Source of the DNA: Amaranthus tricolor
Lineage: Eukaryota; Streptophyta; Magnoliopsida; Caryophyllales; Amaranthaceae
Assembly: GCF_026212465.1 (NCBI RefSeq)
Contig: NC_080056.1
Span: 8,966,517 to 9,030,516 of the forward strand
Length of the DNA stretch: 64,000 nt
Reading direction: 5' to 3'
The notes beneath the pieces are model-generated. The model ran no database searches. It was not told where the DNA came from and saw only the letters and a list, made by a program, of their open reading frames with translations. The first letter of the stretch is position 1, and every line of letters starts with the position of its first letter. Below are positions 1-11,980 of the stretch, piece by piece. The translations under genes were made by a program, and so were the position numbers.

Positions 1-246
1 GACAACGACTCACATATGAAATCAATATATAGCCTGTCATTGCAGTAGGGCAGTAGATCTGTTAAAGAACTGCTGACCATTTGGAAGACCTAAATGGATA
101 CCAAGGCCAGCAACTAGACCACCAGGATCAGAATTTGAATCACCAAAATTGAACATAATACAAGTTGAGTTAGCCAATCTTAATGCAGGAAGCATTACTA
201 GCAGCCAGATGCCCAATTTTGAGAGAGGAAATGTTTGGTGTCTCAT
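1..246 (-). pseudogene. GDSL esterase/lipase, damaged first exon
   Basis: Reading from an ATG at 246-244 gives a hydrophobic leader (KLGIWLLVMLPALRLANS) followed by the family's block I, FNFGDSNSDPGG, with the nucleophile Ser in GDSNSD, then LVAGLG and LPNGQQFFNRST. This matches exon 1 of the plant GDSL clade in which FNFGDSNSDTGG is usual; the T-to-P change is seen here. After FNRST the frame runs ALLQ and stops, at bases 37-39. In a frame shifted by one base the same strand reads LYIDFICESL, which matches the family's usual continuation (GRLSDGRLVIDFICESL), so roughly two bases have been lost relative to the expected exon. No later GDSL blocks lie in the window because the gene would run off the left edge. 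A longer frame starts at a TTG codon at 297, but the ATG at 246 sits directly before the leader. Homology is clear; calling it a pseudogene rests on the frameshift. Confidence 0.7.
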
Positions 247-555
247 TTTGTTTTTGTTTATGTTAGCTTTTATCCAACTAAATGAAGTTCTTATCAATAT
301 TTATATAACTTAGAAGCTACAGTATTGTGTCAGAAAGCAAGATCATGACGGCTAGTGTTTAGCACATTTTTGTTAATAAAATTGTTTTCTCCCATAAGAT
401 GGAGAAAGAAACAAGCCAGCTGTGTTATATTCTTAGGTGAGAAAACTTTGCCCGTTTGGAGGGATGGCAAGAAGTACGACGAATAAGAATTTTAGTTATA
501 TCGAGAAAAAAATTATTTTTATTGTAAATAAAAATTAATTTTTGGAAAATTCACA

Positions 556-895
556 GGGTAATGCTGAGTTTTTAACTTTTTTTACGTGGTAGACAAATAT
601 TTTTTAATTTTACATAGTGATCTTGATATTTCAATTTTTTTATGTGGTAGATTAAAGGTTAAATTATTTGTTGAATTAAATACTCATTTCAAATATTTTT
701 TGAAAGACGTGTCCCATAAGGGTGATCGTAACTTTGTTTTATGAAAAAATCCTTTACGATTGGTAATATTACGTAAATTTAACAAAAACCTTAACCTTTT
801 ATCTACCAAGTGGAAAAGTTAAAAATTTAGGATCACCATGCGAATAAAAAACATTTATCTATCACGTGGAAAAACTAACAACTCAGGGCTAACAC
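556..895. repeat. Foldback MITE, about 340 bp
   Basis: The first and last roughly 130 bases are imperfect inverted repeats: GCTGAGTTTTTAAC at the left pairs with GTTAACAACTCAGG-like sequence at the right, and both arms carry the motif ACGTGGTAGA/TCTATCACGTGG followed by AGATTAAAGGTTAA/TTAACCTTTTATCT. There is no coding sequence. The superfamily is not assignable because no clean target duplication was found. Confidence 0.55.
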
Positions 896-1572
896 ATAAA
901 ATTTTTCTTAATTTTTTTATGACATTGATTGAATCAACAATTTATTAGTATCATATAATGATCGCTAAATCATGAATGTTTTTCAATATGTATATAAATG
1001 CGCCTTTAATATGCTATTTTATTGGAGTATTCCTTCTGTTTTCAAATGTTCTTCTAATTTAGAATATTCCACCTTGAGGAAAGAAAAATATAACTAGGAT
1101 CTTTGAGAAATCTTTGAGAAACATATAAAAAATAAAAATATATTTATGTGAGATGTACTTAGATTCGTCTTAATATATATTTTTTTATCATATATTTATT
1201 ATAACTTTTTTATGATGCGTATTTTGACACATTAAATATTAAGGCTTAAAAATTAATTTAACAACTATGAAAAAGTAAATAAAAAAAATAAACAATGGAA
1301 ATATATTCTAATAAACAAATTGTTTCAGCTGATGTGGGGATGTAGCTAATATAGAGACCCTTCTTTTTCTAGTTGACTTGGTTTTTAACTTTTTATAATA
1401 GAAGATGATAAAGAGATAGGCCATAGCATCTTCATTGACAGATAATCCAGTTATTGATTGCACCAGAATCAAGAGCGTTAATTTACACAGATTAAGAAAA
1501 GCTTCCTTTTGCTAAAACTTACGGCCTTATTAATGTGAATTATAACCTTAAAGTTAAGAAATTTTGTAATTA
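896..1572. other. AT-rich intergenic, nothing recognised
   Basis: I see no open frame, RNA signature or clear repeat in this stretch beyond general A/T richness. Confidence 0.5.
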
Positions 1573-1581
1573 TAATTATAA

Positions 1582-1900
1582 GGGAAATTTCCGAAGAAAC
1601 ACCTTTTAAAACCCCTTTTTTGTAAAGAAACACTTTTTATAATTTTTTTTGTAAAAAAACACCTTTTAAGTGACTTTTTTTAAAAAAAACATCTTAAATC
1701 AGTTTCCGGTGACTTTTGTCAACTTTCCGGCGTTGACTATGCCAGTCAACGCCGGAAATTGACAAAAGTCACCGGCATCTGATTTAAGGTGTTTTTTTTT
1801 TTAAAAAAGTCTCTTAAAAGGTGTTTTTTTACAAAAAAATTATAAAAGGTGTTTCTTTACAAAAAAAATTTTTTTAAAAATTATTATTTTTTTTATTTTG

Positions 1901-1950
<50 letters not shown>

Positions 1951-2238
1951 GTTAATTTTTTTAAAAATTTTTTAAAATTTTTTTTAATATAATAATAAAA
2001 ATAAAAAGTTTTTTTAAAAAATAATATTAATAATAAAAATAAAAATAAAAATAAAAATAAAAACAAAAATTTTAAATATAGTTAAAAAAATTAAAAAAAA
2101 AATTAATAATAATAAAAAAATAAAAAGTATAAAAAAATATAAAATAACAATAATAATAATTAAAAAAAATAATAATAATAATAAAATTAAAAATAAATAT
2201 AAAATTTAAAAAATAATTTTAAAAAAAAAGAATAATAA

Positions 2239-2316
<78 letters not shown>

Positions 2317-2581
2317 TTTTTTTTTAAAAAAATTTTTTTTTGAATTTTATTTTTATTTTTAATTTTATTATTATTATTATTTTTTTTAATTATTATTATT
2401 TTTATTTTATATTTTTTTATACTTTTTATTTTTTTTATTATTATTAATTTTTTTAAAACTTTTTTTAACTTTTTAAAAAATTTTTGTTTTTATTTTTATT
2501 TTTATTTTTATTATTAATATTATTTTTTGAAAAAAAATTTTATTTTTATTATTATATAAAAAAAATTTCTTTTTTAAAAAA

Positions 2582-2655
<74 letters not shown>

Positions 2656-3018
2656 CAAAAATAAAAAAAATAATAATTTTTTTTAAATGTTTTTTTTATT
2701 ATTTAAAAGAAACACCTTTTAAAACCTTTTTTTTTTGTAAAGAAACACCTTTTATAATTTTTTTTGTAAAAAAACACCTTTTAAGAGACTTTTTTTTTAA
2801 AAAAAAACACCTTAAATCAGTTTCCGGTGACTTTTGTCAACTTTCCGGCGTTGACTGGCATAGTCAACGCCGGAAAGTTGACAAAAGTCACCGGAAACTG
2901 ATTTAAGGTGTTTTTTTTAAAAAAAAGTCTCTTAAAAGGTGTTTTTTACAAAAAAAATTATAAAAGGTGTTTCTTTACAAAAAAGGGGTTTTAAAAGGTG
3001 TTTCTTTGCAAATTTCCC
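1582..3018. mobile_element. Nested-hairpin foldback element (Mutator-like, 1.44 kb)
   Basis: The element starts GGGAAATTTCCGAAGAAACACC and ends in the inverse of GGGAAATTTGCAAAGAAACACC. It is flanked on both sides by the 9-bp direct repeat TAATTATAA (1573-1581 and 3019-3027). Nine-base duplications are characteristic of Mutator-like elements. The two halves are inverted copies of each other along almost the whole length, pivoting on a TTA tract near 2280. Each arm contains its own palindrome: 1695-1790 and 2815-2908 carry CAGTTTCCGGTGAC...GTTGACT facing its reverse complement. Between palindrome and centre the arms are only A/T runs. No transposase is present, so it would be non-autonomous. 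Confidence 0.75.
1903..2651. repeat. TTA/TAA microsatellites inside the foldback element
   Basis: Three trinucleotide tracts lie here: TTA at about 1905-1948, TTA at about 2241-2314 (the centre), and AAT at about 2584-2651. The outer two are reverse complements in mirrored positions, so they belong to the arms. The stretch between them is A/T homopolymer and short-period repeats. The long frames seen here (poly-Ile or poly-Leu) are low-complexity artefacts. Confidence 0.85.
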
Positions 3019-3029
3019 TAATTATAATA

Positions 3030-3190
3030 TTTATTTTCGCAAATTACAGTCATTAAATTATCAAAGTCTTTAACATTTAGGCTTAATTGTGAAATTCAAA
3101 CCACTTAACCAAAAAAAAACATCGAGTAAAATAGTTTGAATTGTGTGATTTGACTTGAATGCCGTAGAATTTGATAATTTGGAATCTATA
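3030..3190. repeat. Diverged copy of the MITE found at 30.66 kb
   Basis: CGCAAATTACAGTCA, followed by a segment like ATTATCAAAGTCTTTAA, later GTGTGATTTGACTTGAA and TAGAATTTGATAATTTGGAA, occur in the same order as in the foldback element inside the homeodomain gene. The two copies are clearly related but diverged. Confidence 0.5.
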
Positions 3191-4485
3191 AAAAAATATT
3201 TATATTTTATTATTATTTATGCTCAATATTCATTCATCACTTTTAATTAAAATTTTATTTTTAATTTATAAGTTAAAATTTTAAATATAATTAAATTTAA
3301 TATTATTTTATTTATTTTATTTTAAAAATTATTAATATCAAATTTTCATATTTTTAATTATACACCTCAAAAAGTTTATAAAAGATAATAAATGAAATTA
3401 GTAGGCCAAAATAAGAGAGCATTACGTGTTGCACGTTTGAAATGAATGCAGCATTCCCAATAAACGCAAAGGAGGAACAATTGTACTGCTCTGCATTAAT
3501 TGTGTTGTACCAACATTTTAAATTTAGAAAAATTTTTAGAGTTCAGCAAGAAATATAATTTTTTTTTATTCATTTTAATAGATCTATTTGATTGAGCATA
3601 TTTATTAATATTTTTTTAAAATGAATTCAATAATTTATTAATAAAATTGTCATACGACTACAACAAAGTAACAATCGATCAAATACATAATAATTTTAAT
3701 CAAACAAAATTTTATATAGAAAAAGCCACGATCATTATAAAAAAATATGTAACACTGAAGTCTTTTCTCTATCATATTGCTATTTGATACCATCTCTTAT
3801 GAAGGGATTTTAAGACTTGGTGTAGCTTTAAAATAAAGATAAGTTTAAATACTATTATTTTTATTACTAGAATTGACACCCGTTATGACATTATATACCT
3901 TTCACCATCGACTAGGCAATAATTAACAAGACTCCAAACTCTCACCATGAAAAACTTTAAACCCAATATACAATGCATAGAACTACTATATAATATATAG
4001 AGAAAAAATTTTATTTGTAACTAAAAACAAAAAAAGCAAAAATAAGGAGGCACATTTGTCATTGTAATAATTCTATTATTATTATTATCTCTAATTTTGT
4101 ATAATTAAAAATTGTTAAAAGTTAACATTAATGATCTTTGCATTGAAACGAATTAAACAAGATCCGACTTGACTATGTTATACTTCCTCCGATCCATACT
4201 TGCTATATTTGATTTTTTACGCAATCCAGTGTGTTATTTTGTTCATTTATATGTTGAATTAAACACCCATTTAAAAATTATAAAATGTTAATATTATGAA
4301 AGTATGCGATTAGACGATTTAAGATCCCATTTGACTATATTTTTACTTACACATTAGCCGCAACATATAAAATAAGCTTGAACGATAAATAGTGCACAGA
4401 ACCAAAATACAATTTAAAAGTGATTAATGAACATTGTTAAAAATCAAGTGAGACTATTAATAATCAAAAATCATGCAATCATAAT
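3191..4485. other. Intergenic, fragments of MITEs only
   Basis: No gene is visible. At about 4095-4260 there is a segment with TTAACATTAATGATCTTTGC, AACAAGATCCGACTTGAC and CTTCCTCCGATCC that resembles the interior and end of the Stowaway-like element at 17.6 kb, so a broken copy is likely. Confidence 0.45.
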
Positions 4486-4486
4486 T

Positions 4487-4985
4487 AGGGGTGTTTAGAA
4501 ATATCCGATCCGAATTATCCGGTTTTAAAAACTGTATAAATTATCTGATTTTTGAAAATCGGATAATACGGACTGGGTATCCAGTTTAAAAAATCGGATA
4601 TCGGATTCGGATCAGAATATTGGCAAAATCGGGTATCCGAATATCCAAATTTCTAATTTTTTATTATTTTATATTTTCCTTTTGAAATATATAAATATTT
4701 TTCCATAAAATTTTTATTTAGGTTGTTAAATTTTAATAATATCTACAAATCTCAATTATAAGTTGTATGATTAATTTATTGTTAATTAATTTAGACTTTT
4801 GAAAATCCAACCATATTTCCAAAATGATTTGTATTTAAATTTAAAAATAAGCTTGATTAAAAAATAAAGTGAATTGAGATTAAATATTTATGTGAAAAAA
4901 AACGTAAAGTTGTTAAAAAAAAGACAAAAAAAATCAAAAATTTGAAAACGGATACCCTGCATCCGTTTTTTCGGACCGGAATAGA
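4487..4985. repeat. Degenerate transposon with repeated ATCCGA/TCGGAT motifs
   Basis: Begins AGGGGTGTTTAGAAATATCC and contains many short direct and inverted copies of ATATCCGA, ATCGGATA and GGTATCC; the right end has GGATACCCTGCATCCG and TTTCGGACCGG. This is typical of old non-autonomous DNA elements, but neither clear terminal repeats nor a target duplication was found. Confidence 0.35.
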
Positions 4986-5268
4986 ATAGTTATTTTCACT
5001 ATCTGAAAAATCGTCAATATACTAGTAATATATTTACTATATAAAAACTAGTTAAATTATGAAAAGTTTAAAATCATATCGTATGAAAAGAACTTGAATC
5101 ATACCAAAATTATATTTAACAAATGAGTTAGGCCTTCCCTATAATTATACCTATTAAACTTAAGAGAGCAAAAATATAAATGCACTCACTAAAAAGGGTG
5201 AATGTGAAATTATGAAAAATAAACAGTATTAACATTATAATATAAATTTATTAGTTTATAACAAAATA

Positions 5269-5506
5269 CTCCCTCTGTCTTGATAGATTTGCATCAAAGA
5301 GATAGAGGGTGATTTTTAAGAAATATAATGTGGATATTGGTAATAAATAAAGAGAGAATAAATTGTGTGGTTGAAATTAAAAAGAGTTAAAATATATGGA
5401 TATTATTAAAAGAAAGTGGTAGACTATTGTTCAAAAACAGAAATGATGTGAAATAAGTAGGACAGACTAAAGTGACAATTAATGCAAAATGAGTGAGACA
5501 TGAGAG
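5269..5506. mobile_element. Stowaway-like MITE, 238 bp
   Basis: Flanked by TA on both sides (5267-5268, 5507-5508). The left end is CTCCCTCTGTCTTGAT, close to the usual Stowaway end; the right end, GAGTGAGACATGAGAG, is its imperfect inverse. No coding sequence. Tc1/mariner-type MITE by end sequence and TA duplication. Confidence 0.6.
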
Positions 5507-5902
5507 TAATAGTTTAAAATAGAGTTTAATCCCTTAATCTTATAATACAAATATGTTACCCCAACCATTGAACTATAGTAACTTTTATTATATTATTGCA
5601 CTCTTTAAACTATATATCATATATTAGTGAGGGGGCCAAAGCCAAAATTATAAAGGATTGCATTTTCGACAAGGGGATCAAGCACCTATGGTTAATTATA
5701 ATGTGTTAATTCATGGTGATATTTGGTGTGAATAAGATATGAAAGACGTAATAATTGGTTTGGAAACATGATTGATTGTGTGAGCTTTTGAATTGTATTT
5801 GACAAATTAATGATTTTAGGTTCTCATAGAACGATGTTGTGTTGTAAATTAACAAAAATATAGACAATTTGTTGTATATTGTGTTGGTTCTTGGCAAATA
5901 AG

Positions 5903-6780
5903 GTTGTTAAAATCGTGATTCTAATTTAAATCAGATACGACTCTCAGAATTGAATCGTAGAATCGAATGACTCTACAATTTTGCAAAAATATAAAGATGT
6001 AATTGCTAATTTATATTGTTTAGCCATTTTTATTGTAACACTATACTTAAAATTCATTTAATATTTTAATAAATTTGTTATTATTCAAATAAATACATAT
6101 ATACTTGTTATTTTTTGCCTTTTCCCCTTATTTTAATGAATTGACAAACATAATAAGATATACACTAATTATATAATTAATATTTTAATAAAAAACAAAC
6201 ACCAAATAGATGCATTGACAACGATCCTTAATAAATGAAGCATTACCAAGCAGAGTGATCTAACATATAATAGTTTTATCAAAGCCACAGTATATTGTAA
6301 TACTTTCAGTGACCTAGTAATTTCATAACACCAACTAATTAGCTCAATAATTTTAACAAAATATAAATATTATTAATTATGAACACCAATTCAATTATTA
6401 AAAAGTTGGTAACACCAAATGAAACCAAGTCTCGTATGACAATCTAGATAAAAAATAGCTTGAAGCTAGCAAAAAATTTCATTGAAAAGCTAAATGTCTC
6501 AACTCCTACGTGTTTGTTCATAAAATGGTGATATTATGGCCAAAAGTCTCAATTTAATCTTTAAAAAGTAGAAAAAAAAATAACAATTAGGGTCCAAGGA
6601 TATAGTTGATTGGGTAGGCTAAGACCTAACTCTAGTTGCGATTCTACGATTTTATACGATTCTAACGATTCTACTTGCGATTTTAATTGATTCCGATTTT
6701 AGTAACGATTTGAATCGTTAGTGTGTATTTGAATCGTAAAATCGTACGATTCTATGATCTGAATCACGATTTTAACAACA
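5903..6780. mobile_element. Non-autonomous TIR element, about 880 bp
   Basis: The left end GTTGTTAAAATCGTGATTC is mirrored by GAATCACGATTTTAACAAC at the right end (6761-6779). Both subterminal regions carry many GATTCTACGATT/GAATCGTAGAATCG motifs in inverted arrangement. The interior has no long frame. No clear target duplication was identified, so superfamily is open. Confidence 0.6.
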
Positions 6781-7077
6781 TTGTTAGCAACTATATTATT
6801 TTAAATTTTAGTAGAATTACTTTTATTTCATTTATATTGTTTCACGATGTTATAATAATTTTATAAAGTTTTAGGTTACGACTAATTAAAGACAATGGAT
6901 AATAATAGTTGAATTACAATGAATAGTACCTCTTCCAGTAAAGTCATATAAGTTGTTGGAGATTATCGATAGGAGCATAGCAAAGACTATGAGGCCTATT
7001 TACTTTTTAATGTTTAGAAATTTAGGACTTTTCGTCAATCTTTAAAGGTAAAATGGAAATCATAATATAACGTTGGT

Positions 7078-7236
7078 AGGATTTAAACCTCTTAGTAATA
7101 ATATCACAGAAGGCACGCAACCAACTGAACTACGCTTGCCTGATGAACTATAAGGACTTTGTTAATATATGAACCTAACTAACAATATCACAAGAAGACA
7201 CGTCACCAACTGACCTACATTAGATTGATTAACTAT
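7078..7236 (-). repeat. tRNA-like SINE head, duplicated
   Basis: On the minus strand 7140-7080 reads GCGTAGTTCAGTTGGTTGCG then GAGGTTTAAATCC about 30 bases later. TAGTTCAGTTGG fits the pol III A box and GTTTAAATC fits the B box with one change. A second, weaker copy (TAGGTCAGTTGGTGACG ... GTTAGTTAGGTTC) lies at about 7235-7160. This is either a tRNA-derived SINE with a doubled head or two decayed tRNA copies; the acceptor stem does not pair well enough for a working tRNA. Confidence 0.4.
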
Positions 7237-7409
7237 AAGGAAAAAGTAATATATGAGCCCCTATTATCTAGAGGCCCTATGCGGTCTGAACCTTAAATGG
7301 GCCTAGAATCGCCTCAATTACGATCCATTTTTTTTATTGTTGATAGTAAACGGTAGTAATGAAAAAAGTCTTTGTAACACTCCTAATTTACAATGAAAAA
7401 AATGATAAT

Positions 7410-9000
7410 TGATAAGTGCTATTATTTGCACTTATTTATATCATTTTATACTCCTTAATGATGGTCGTTGCTAGTAATTTCGTGCTTATTTTGAAGATTT
7501 ATGCTATATTGCTCATTTTGATTATTTATGTTGATTTTGAGTGAATTTGATTGTTTTAAGCATAATTCTTATGGTTTTAAGCATAATTCTTATGGTTTTA
7601 ATAATGACTAAGTTTACTAAGGGGAATTTAGCTCGATTGAAGATGTTCTACAAAGAAAATGAGCAAAAGGGTAGAAGAGTGTTTATAATACAAAAGTTTT
7701 GAGGTGAAATTTGATTCATGTCTACTCTTTTGGTTATAAATTTTTATAAGAAGATTGTATTAATGCAAGGTTTACGGAATTGGCAACTAGACTTCAAGAG
7801 CTTTCCAACGGTATATTATATGTCCGATTCCGACAACCAAGTAAGAAATGACGACCGTTTGAAGTTGCTGCGATTTTCTAACACAAAACGCCGACTTGGC
7901 TTTCATGTTGTTTTTGGTGCAGCTGACTCGGCTTTGAGTCTCTGTTTTGCTGCACGGGATTTTCATCCCTTTAATCTTTGAATTAGCGTTTAGGGTTAAG
8001 TTCTTATTAGTATAAATAGGCCTTAAAAATCTAATTAGGGTTTCTTCTCCTTCTCTTCTCCACTTCCATCATTTCTTAGACTCTCTTTTAATCTTTTTCA
8101 TTAGTTTTACTCTAGAATTCATCTTTTAATTTTGTTCTTCATTAAGTCTACCATTAATCTTCCTTTGAGCATTGTAAGTTTTCTTTGTATTTAATTCCTT
8201 GTATTAGTTTTAATCTTCCTTTAGTGAACTTTAATTATTGTTATTAATCATCCTTAATAAAAATTAGTTTGTTCTTCATTTATTTTTTTTGAATAATTGT
8301 TGTGTTCTTTGGTATTCAATTATTGCTTCTCTTGAATTTTTCATTATTATTATATTCATCCATGTTTAGTATCATCTTAGGATTTGTGTTCATCGCTTCC
8401 ACCACGATTAGTTAGTAGATCCATTTTCTAGGGTTAGGATTTGAACCTATAAGTCAAGTATGATTTGATCATTGAAAGTGTCTACGAAATTAGGATTAAA
8501 GTGGTTGAATTGTGCTAATAATCCTAAATTAAACATGCTTTGTCGAGCTAGTCAATAGAACTAGCGTGTGAGATTGGGATCGACTTTGCTTTAGGGTAAA
8601 TTTTAGTTAGATTCTTATTAATTCGTTCAATAAAACTAGCGTATGAGAATTGAATTAGTAGGTTCTAAATCTAATAGTTAACTAACAGAGCGAGAGTTTG
8701 AAAATAACAAGATCAGGTTTAATCACGTAATTATTCCGACATTTCATATACACTATTGAGAATTTGATCATACAAGACTTTAGGGGATTCACGAAACCCT
8801 AGATCTCTTTATCATATAATTTAAATCCACATTTCTTATTGCATTCTTAGTTTATCAGTCAAAAAAATCAATCAACCATTTTTTCTCTTTAAGCAATATT
8901 TTCAGTAGAGGTTAGCAAGTTTCTTGTCCTAACTTCCTTGTGTTCGACCCGTGACTACACGTACACCGTGCGCTTGCGGTGAAATAAAATTGGCACATCA
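7410..9000 (+). mobile_element. Solo LTR, 1591 bp
   Basis: The segment begins TGATAAGTGC and ends GGCACATCA, giving TG...CA termini with TGAT/ATCA inverted ends. It is bounded by the 5-bp direct repeat ATAAT (7405-7409 and 9001-9005). No gag-pol frame is present inside or next to it, so it is best explained as an LTR left after recombination between the two LTRs of a full element. It contains a short tandem duplication of GCATAATTCTTATGGTTTTA at about 7559-7601. A diverged piece of the same LTR lies at 41.46-41.72 kb. The superfamily is not certain; length suggests Ty3/gypsy. Confidence 0.7.
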
Positions 9001-9005
9001 ATAAT

Positions 9006-10484
9006 ACACAAATAATATTAAATAGTAGCGGAAAGTAAAAATGGAGTGTCTGCCACACTCAGAAATCATAAGGCGTCAAAAACAAACATTTAAAAACTAA
9101 TAAAGTTTAAGGAAAAATAAATGTTGTAACACTAATTTATTAAAATGCACTCATAACGTGTGATCTACGTCGCCCAACACTCGTGCATATATTAGACACG
9201 TTAACAAAAATACTAAATATAAGCCACAACTCACTGAACACTTACTCTAACATGTCAAACAATTTATACATTGAAAACATTTGACTTAAAAAAAATATTT
9301 TGTTATTTGAAATTCATATAAGTAATTTAATAAGTATACAAATATTTTGCAGTTTAAAATAAACTACATGTAAATATGTAATATAAAATTCATACTTTGT
9401 AAATTTAATCACAATACACATTTATATAATATAAAAACTTGGACGAGACCGTTCCATTTTGAGACGGTCATCATGTGTCGGCCCATCTTCGCGCGTGTAC
9501 TGCACTATTCCCCCTTCCTTCATTTTTCCTCCATTAATTGTTTCAATTTCCTTCTTCATTACTTCCTTTTTTAAAACTTTTCGTATTCGCTGCTTCTTTC
9601 ATTTTCAATCTTCTTCGTCCCTTCTCTTCGTCTATAATTATTGATAATCCTCTATTAAAGCTTTACATAAATATTTTCAATGGCGGTGGGGCATTGGATT
9701 TTGATTCATGGTAGTACATATGGCATGATTTAACCGCCAAAATATCTAAAACTTTTTTTTAAATAAGCTTTTTCTATTAATAAAACCCTAAAAATTTGTA
9801 ATGCGGTTGCGGGAGTGAAGATTATGTTTTCACCATTGTTAAACATGTTTATATATATATGTTTGTAAATAATTCCAACTGAATATGTTAATTACGGATG
9901 GTCATGGGGTGGATCTGGCCTTTAAAAACGTAAATATATATTATGTTTAGTTGCACCAATAGTTGACCTACCTTTTATTATCTAGGACACACAAATCTTA
10001 AATACTAAATATACTTTTATAATTACACTATAATTATTACCTAGCATTTACTCTTAATAAATAATATTCACGTAACATATAATATTTTAATTGAGGATGT
10101 ATAAGTTAAGAAAGCATAAAATACTTAAAGATATTTATATTTTCTAAAATAAATTTTAGTCATTATTCATGATCGTCATGATATCATGCTATTACAAAAA
10201 TCGAGTTTGTGGCAACATAATCGTTAGTTATTAACTCATTTTAGAAAATAGAAGGTTTAAATGCAATATATTTGTTGACATTCACAAGGGCTTAGTGTTT
10301 GTATAAGAAAATATATTTTTGTTCTCATAGTTGGTACAAAGCAAAATATTATAAGAAAAATGTTGTTTATTTGGTTTATATTAAATCCTAAGTAATTATC
10401 ATCAAGTATTACGAATAGTAGTGAGATAAAATGAATTAAAAATACAAGGTCTAAAAATGGTTCAAAGGGAAGGACTAACGACAA
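9006..10484. other. Intergenic, nothing firm
   Basis: No gene recognised. GAGACCGTTCCATTTTGAGACGG at about 9446-9468 resembles one end of the GAGACCGTCTCA MITE family seen at 26.5 and 42.2 kb, but no partner end was found. A short TATATATATG tract lies near 9850. Confidence 0.45.
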
Positions 10485-10489
10485 ACTGA

Positions 10490-11225
10490 AAAATTAAGTC
10501 AGCAAGAAAAGCTGACTCAGGTTTCCTAAGAATGGGCCTAAAGCCGACTCGACTTTAGGTACTGGAATTAAGATTTTGTCCAGCAAGAAAAGCCGAGTCG
10601 ACTTTCCTGGAGATGGCCCTAAAGTCGACTCGGCTTTAGGAGCTGATCAGATCGTTAAGATTTTCGTCTTCTTTGAATTAAGTGCATTGGATTCGTTCTT
10701 TTATTCCATATCAATTTTGATGTTACAAATGCTTAATGAGGAAGAATAATACTCATGAACACCACAGTTATAATGATATTGATTGATGGTCATTATGATT
10801 GAGCATCAATGGGTTATTAAATGTGCCATGCATGATTAGTTATTTGGTATACTTAAACTAGTATAAATAGGACTTGGAGAAGGATGTTACTTACACCAAT
10901 TTTCTAAATTCTCTTGTCCTTGCTTTCTCTCTTACTTATATTCTTTAAAAAAGAGTAATAAACTTCTTATTAGAATTTCCAAAGTTTATAATTCATCAAA
11001 CACTTTGTTATTATGTGACATACTCTAAGTACTAAGGGTGTATTGTGTTGTTTGTATCTCGTTGTGAATTTCCAAGTCTCAACCCAAGTATATTTGTGGG
11101 GGAAATATCACAAAAGGAACGTGATTATACGCCTACAACAAGTACTAAATTTTTTGGTAACGGTTGTCGTCACAAAGATCATCTTCAAATCTATTTTTAG
11201 TGCTTTTTGTGTAAGTTTATTTTAG
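10490..11225 (+). repeat. Possible LTR fragment with a duplicated 75-bp segment
   Basis: Two imperfect tandem copies of CAGCAAGAAAAGC...CGACTCG...CTTTAGG lie at about 10501-10565 and 10581-10645; they contain inverted motifs such as AGTCGACTC. Further on, TATAAATAGGACTTGG (about 10862) looks like a TATA box followed by a pyrimidine-rich leader. This arrangement resembles LTRs of plant retroelements, but no TG...CA ends or target duplication were found. Confidence 0.3.
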
Positions 11226-11980
11226 ATATCAACAAAGGAAAATACAAATTCCTACGTCGTAATTTGTATTTGCATTATTAATTATTTGTAATAAACAACA
11301 AAAAGCTTATAAGTTTGTAAAAATTAGAGACACCATGAAAAACATAAGAGAAATACCATTGAGATAGCTCAATATAATTTTGAAAGTTATATTTATATTG
11401 ATAAAAGTGAAGTTTAAATTTAGTTTGAAAACTGTAAAAAAGTAAATGAAAAGAAAAAAAAAAAAAAAATGGAAAAAGTATAATCTAAACCAGGGTGAAC
11501 ATTTGGACATATACTATGGCGATGACATAAGTTGTTATTTACTAGAAATGATAATTAAATGATTTAATCTTTTGTTTATTTTTTATAGTTTGGTACTACA
11601 ATTATGTTTGACCTTAGTAGCTATTATAATTTACTATTAAAATCACAACATCAAGGTGCCAATTATTAGGCAAGTTTATGTATATTAAGCAAGTTTATGT
11701 ATGTTAGGCAAGTAATTTATTCTGTATGTATATAGAGTTGTTCTTGTGCTAGAAGTCTCATTTTTAGGGTTGTAATATATATGGCTGTTTTCATCAATGA
11801 GAAGTACAGCAGTTTTCCATTGCTCACAAAGAATTAACACCAATTAACGAAAACCAAATCTTCAAGCCAGAATATAAAGTGATTAATGTGATATTTAATA
11901 TTTAGATGACTTGAACTGGCAATGACTATTTTTTAATATACGTGACAATCATAGATTATATTACTTCTATATTACTAGTT
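11226..11980. other. Intergenic, nothing recognised
   Basis: Only A-rich runs (about 11455-11472) and a short near-repeat of GGCAAGTTTATGTAT at about 11670-11715 were noticed. Confidence 0.45.

Noticed and set aside
2473..2906. Long frames of poly-Leu, poly-Ile and Phe/Lys on both strands
   Set aside because: They read through TTA/TAA microsatellites and the inverted repeat of the foldback element and have no coding character.
7080..7140. A functional tRNA gene
   Set aside because: A- and B-box-like motifs are present, but the stems do not pair convincingly and the B box is mutated.
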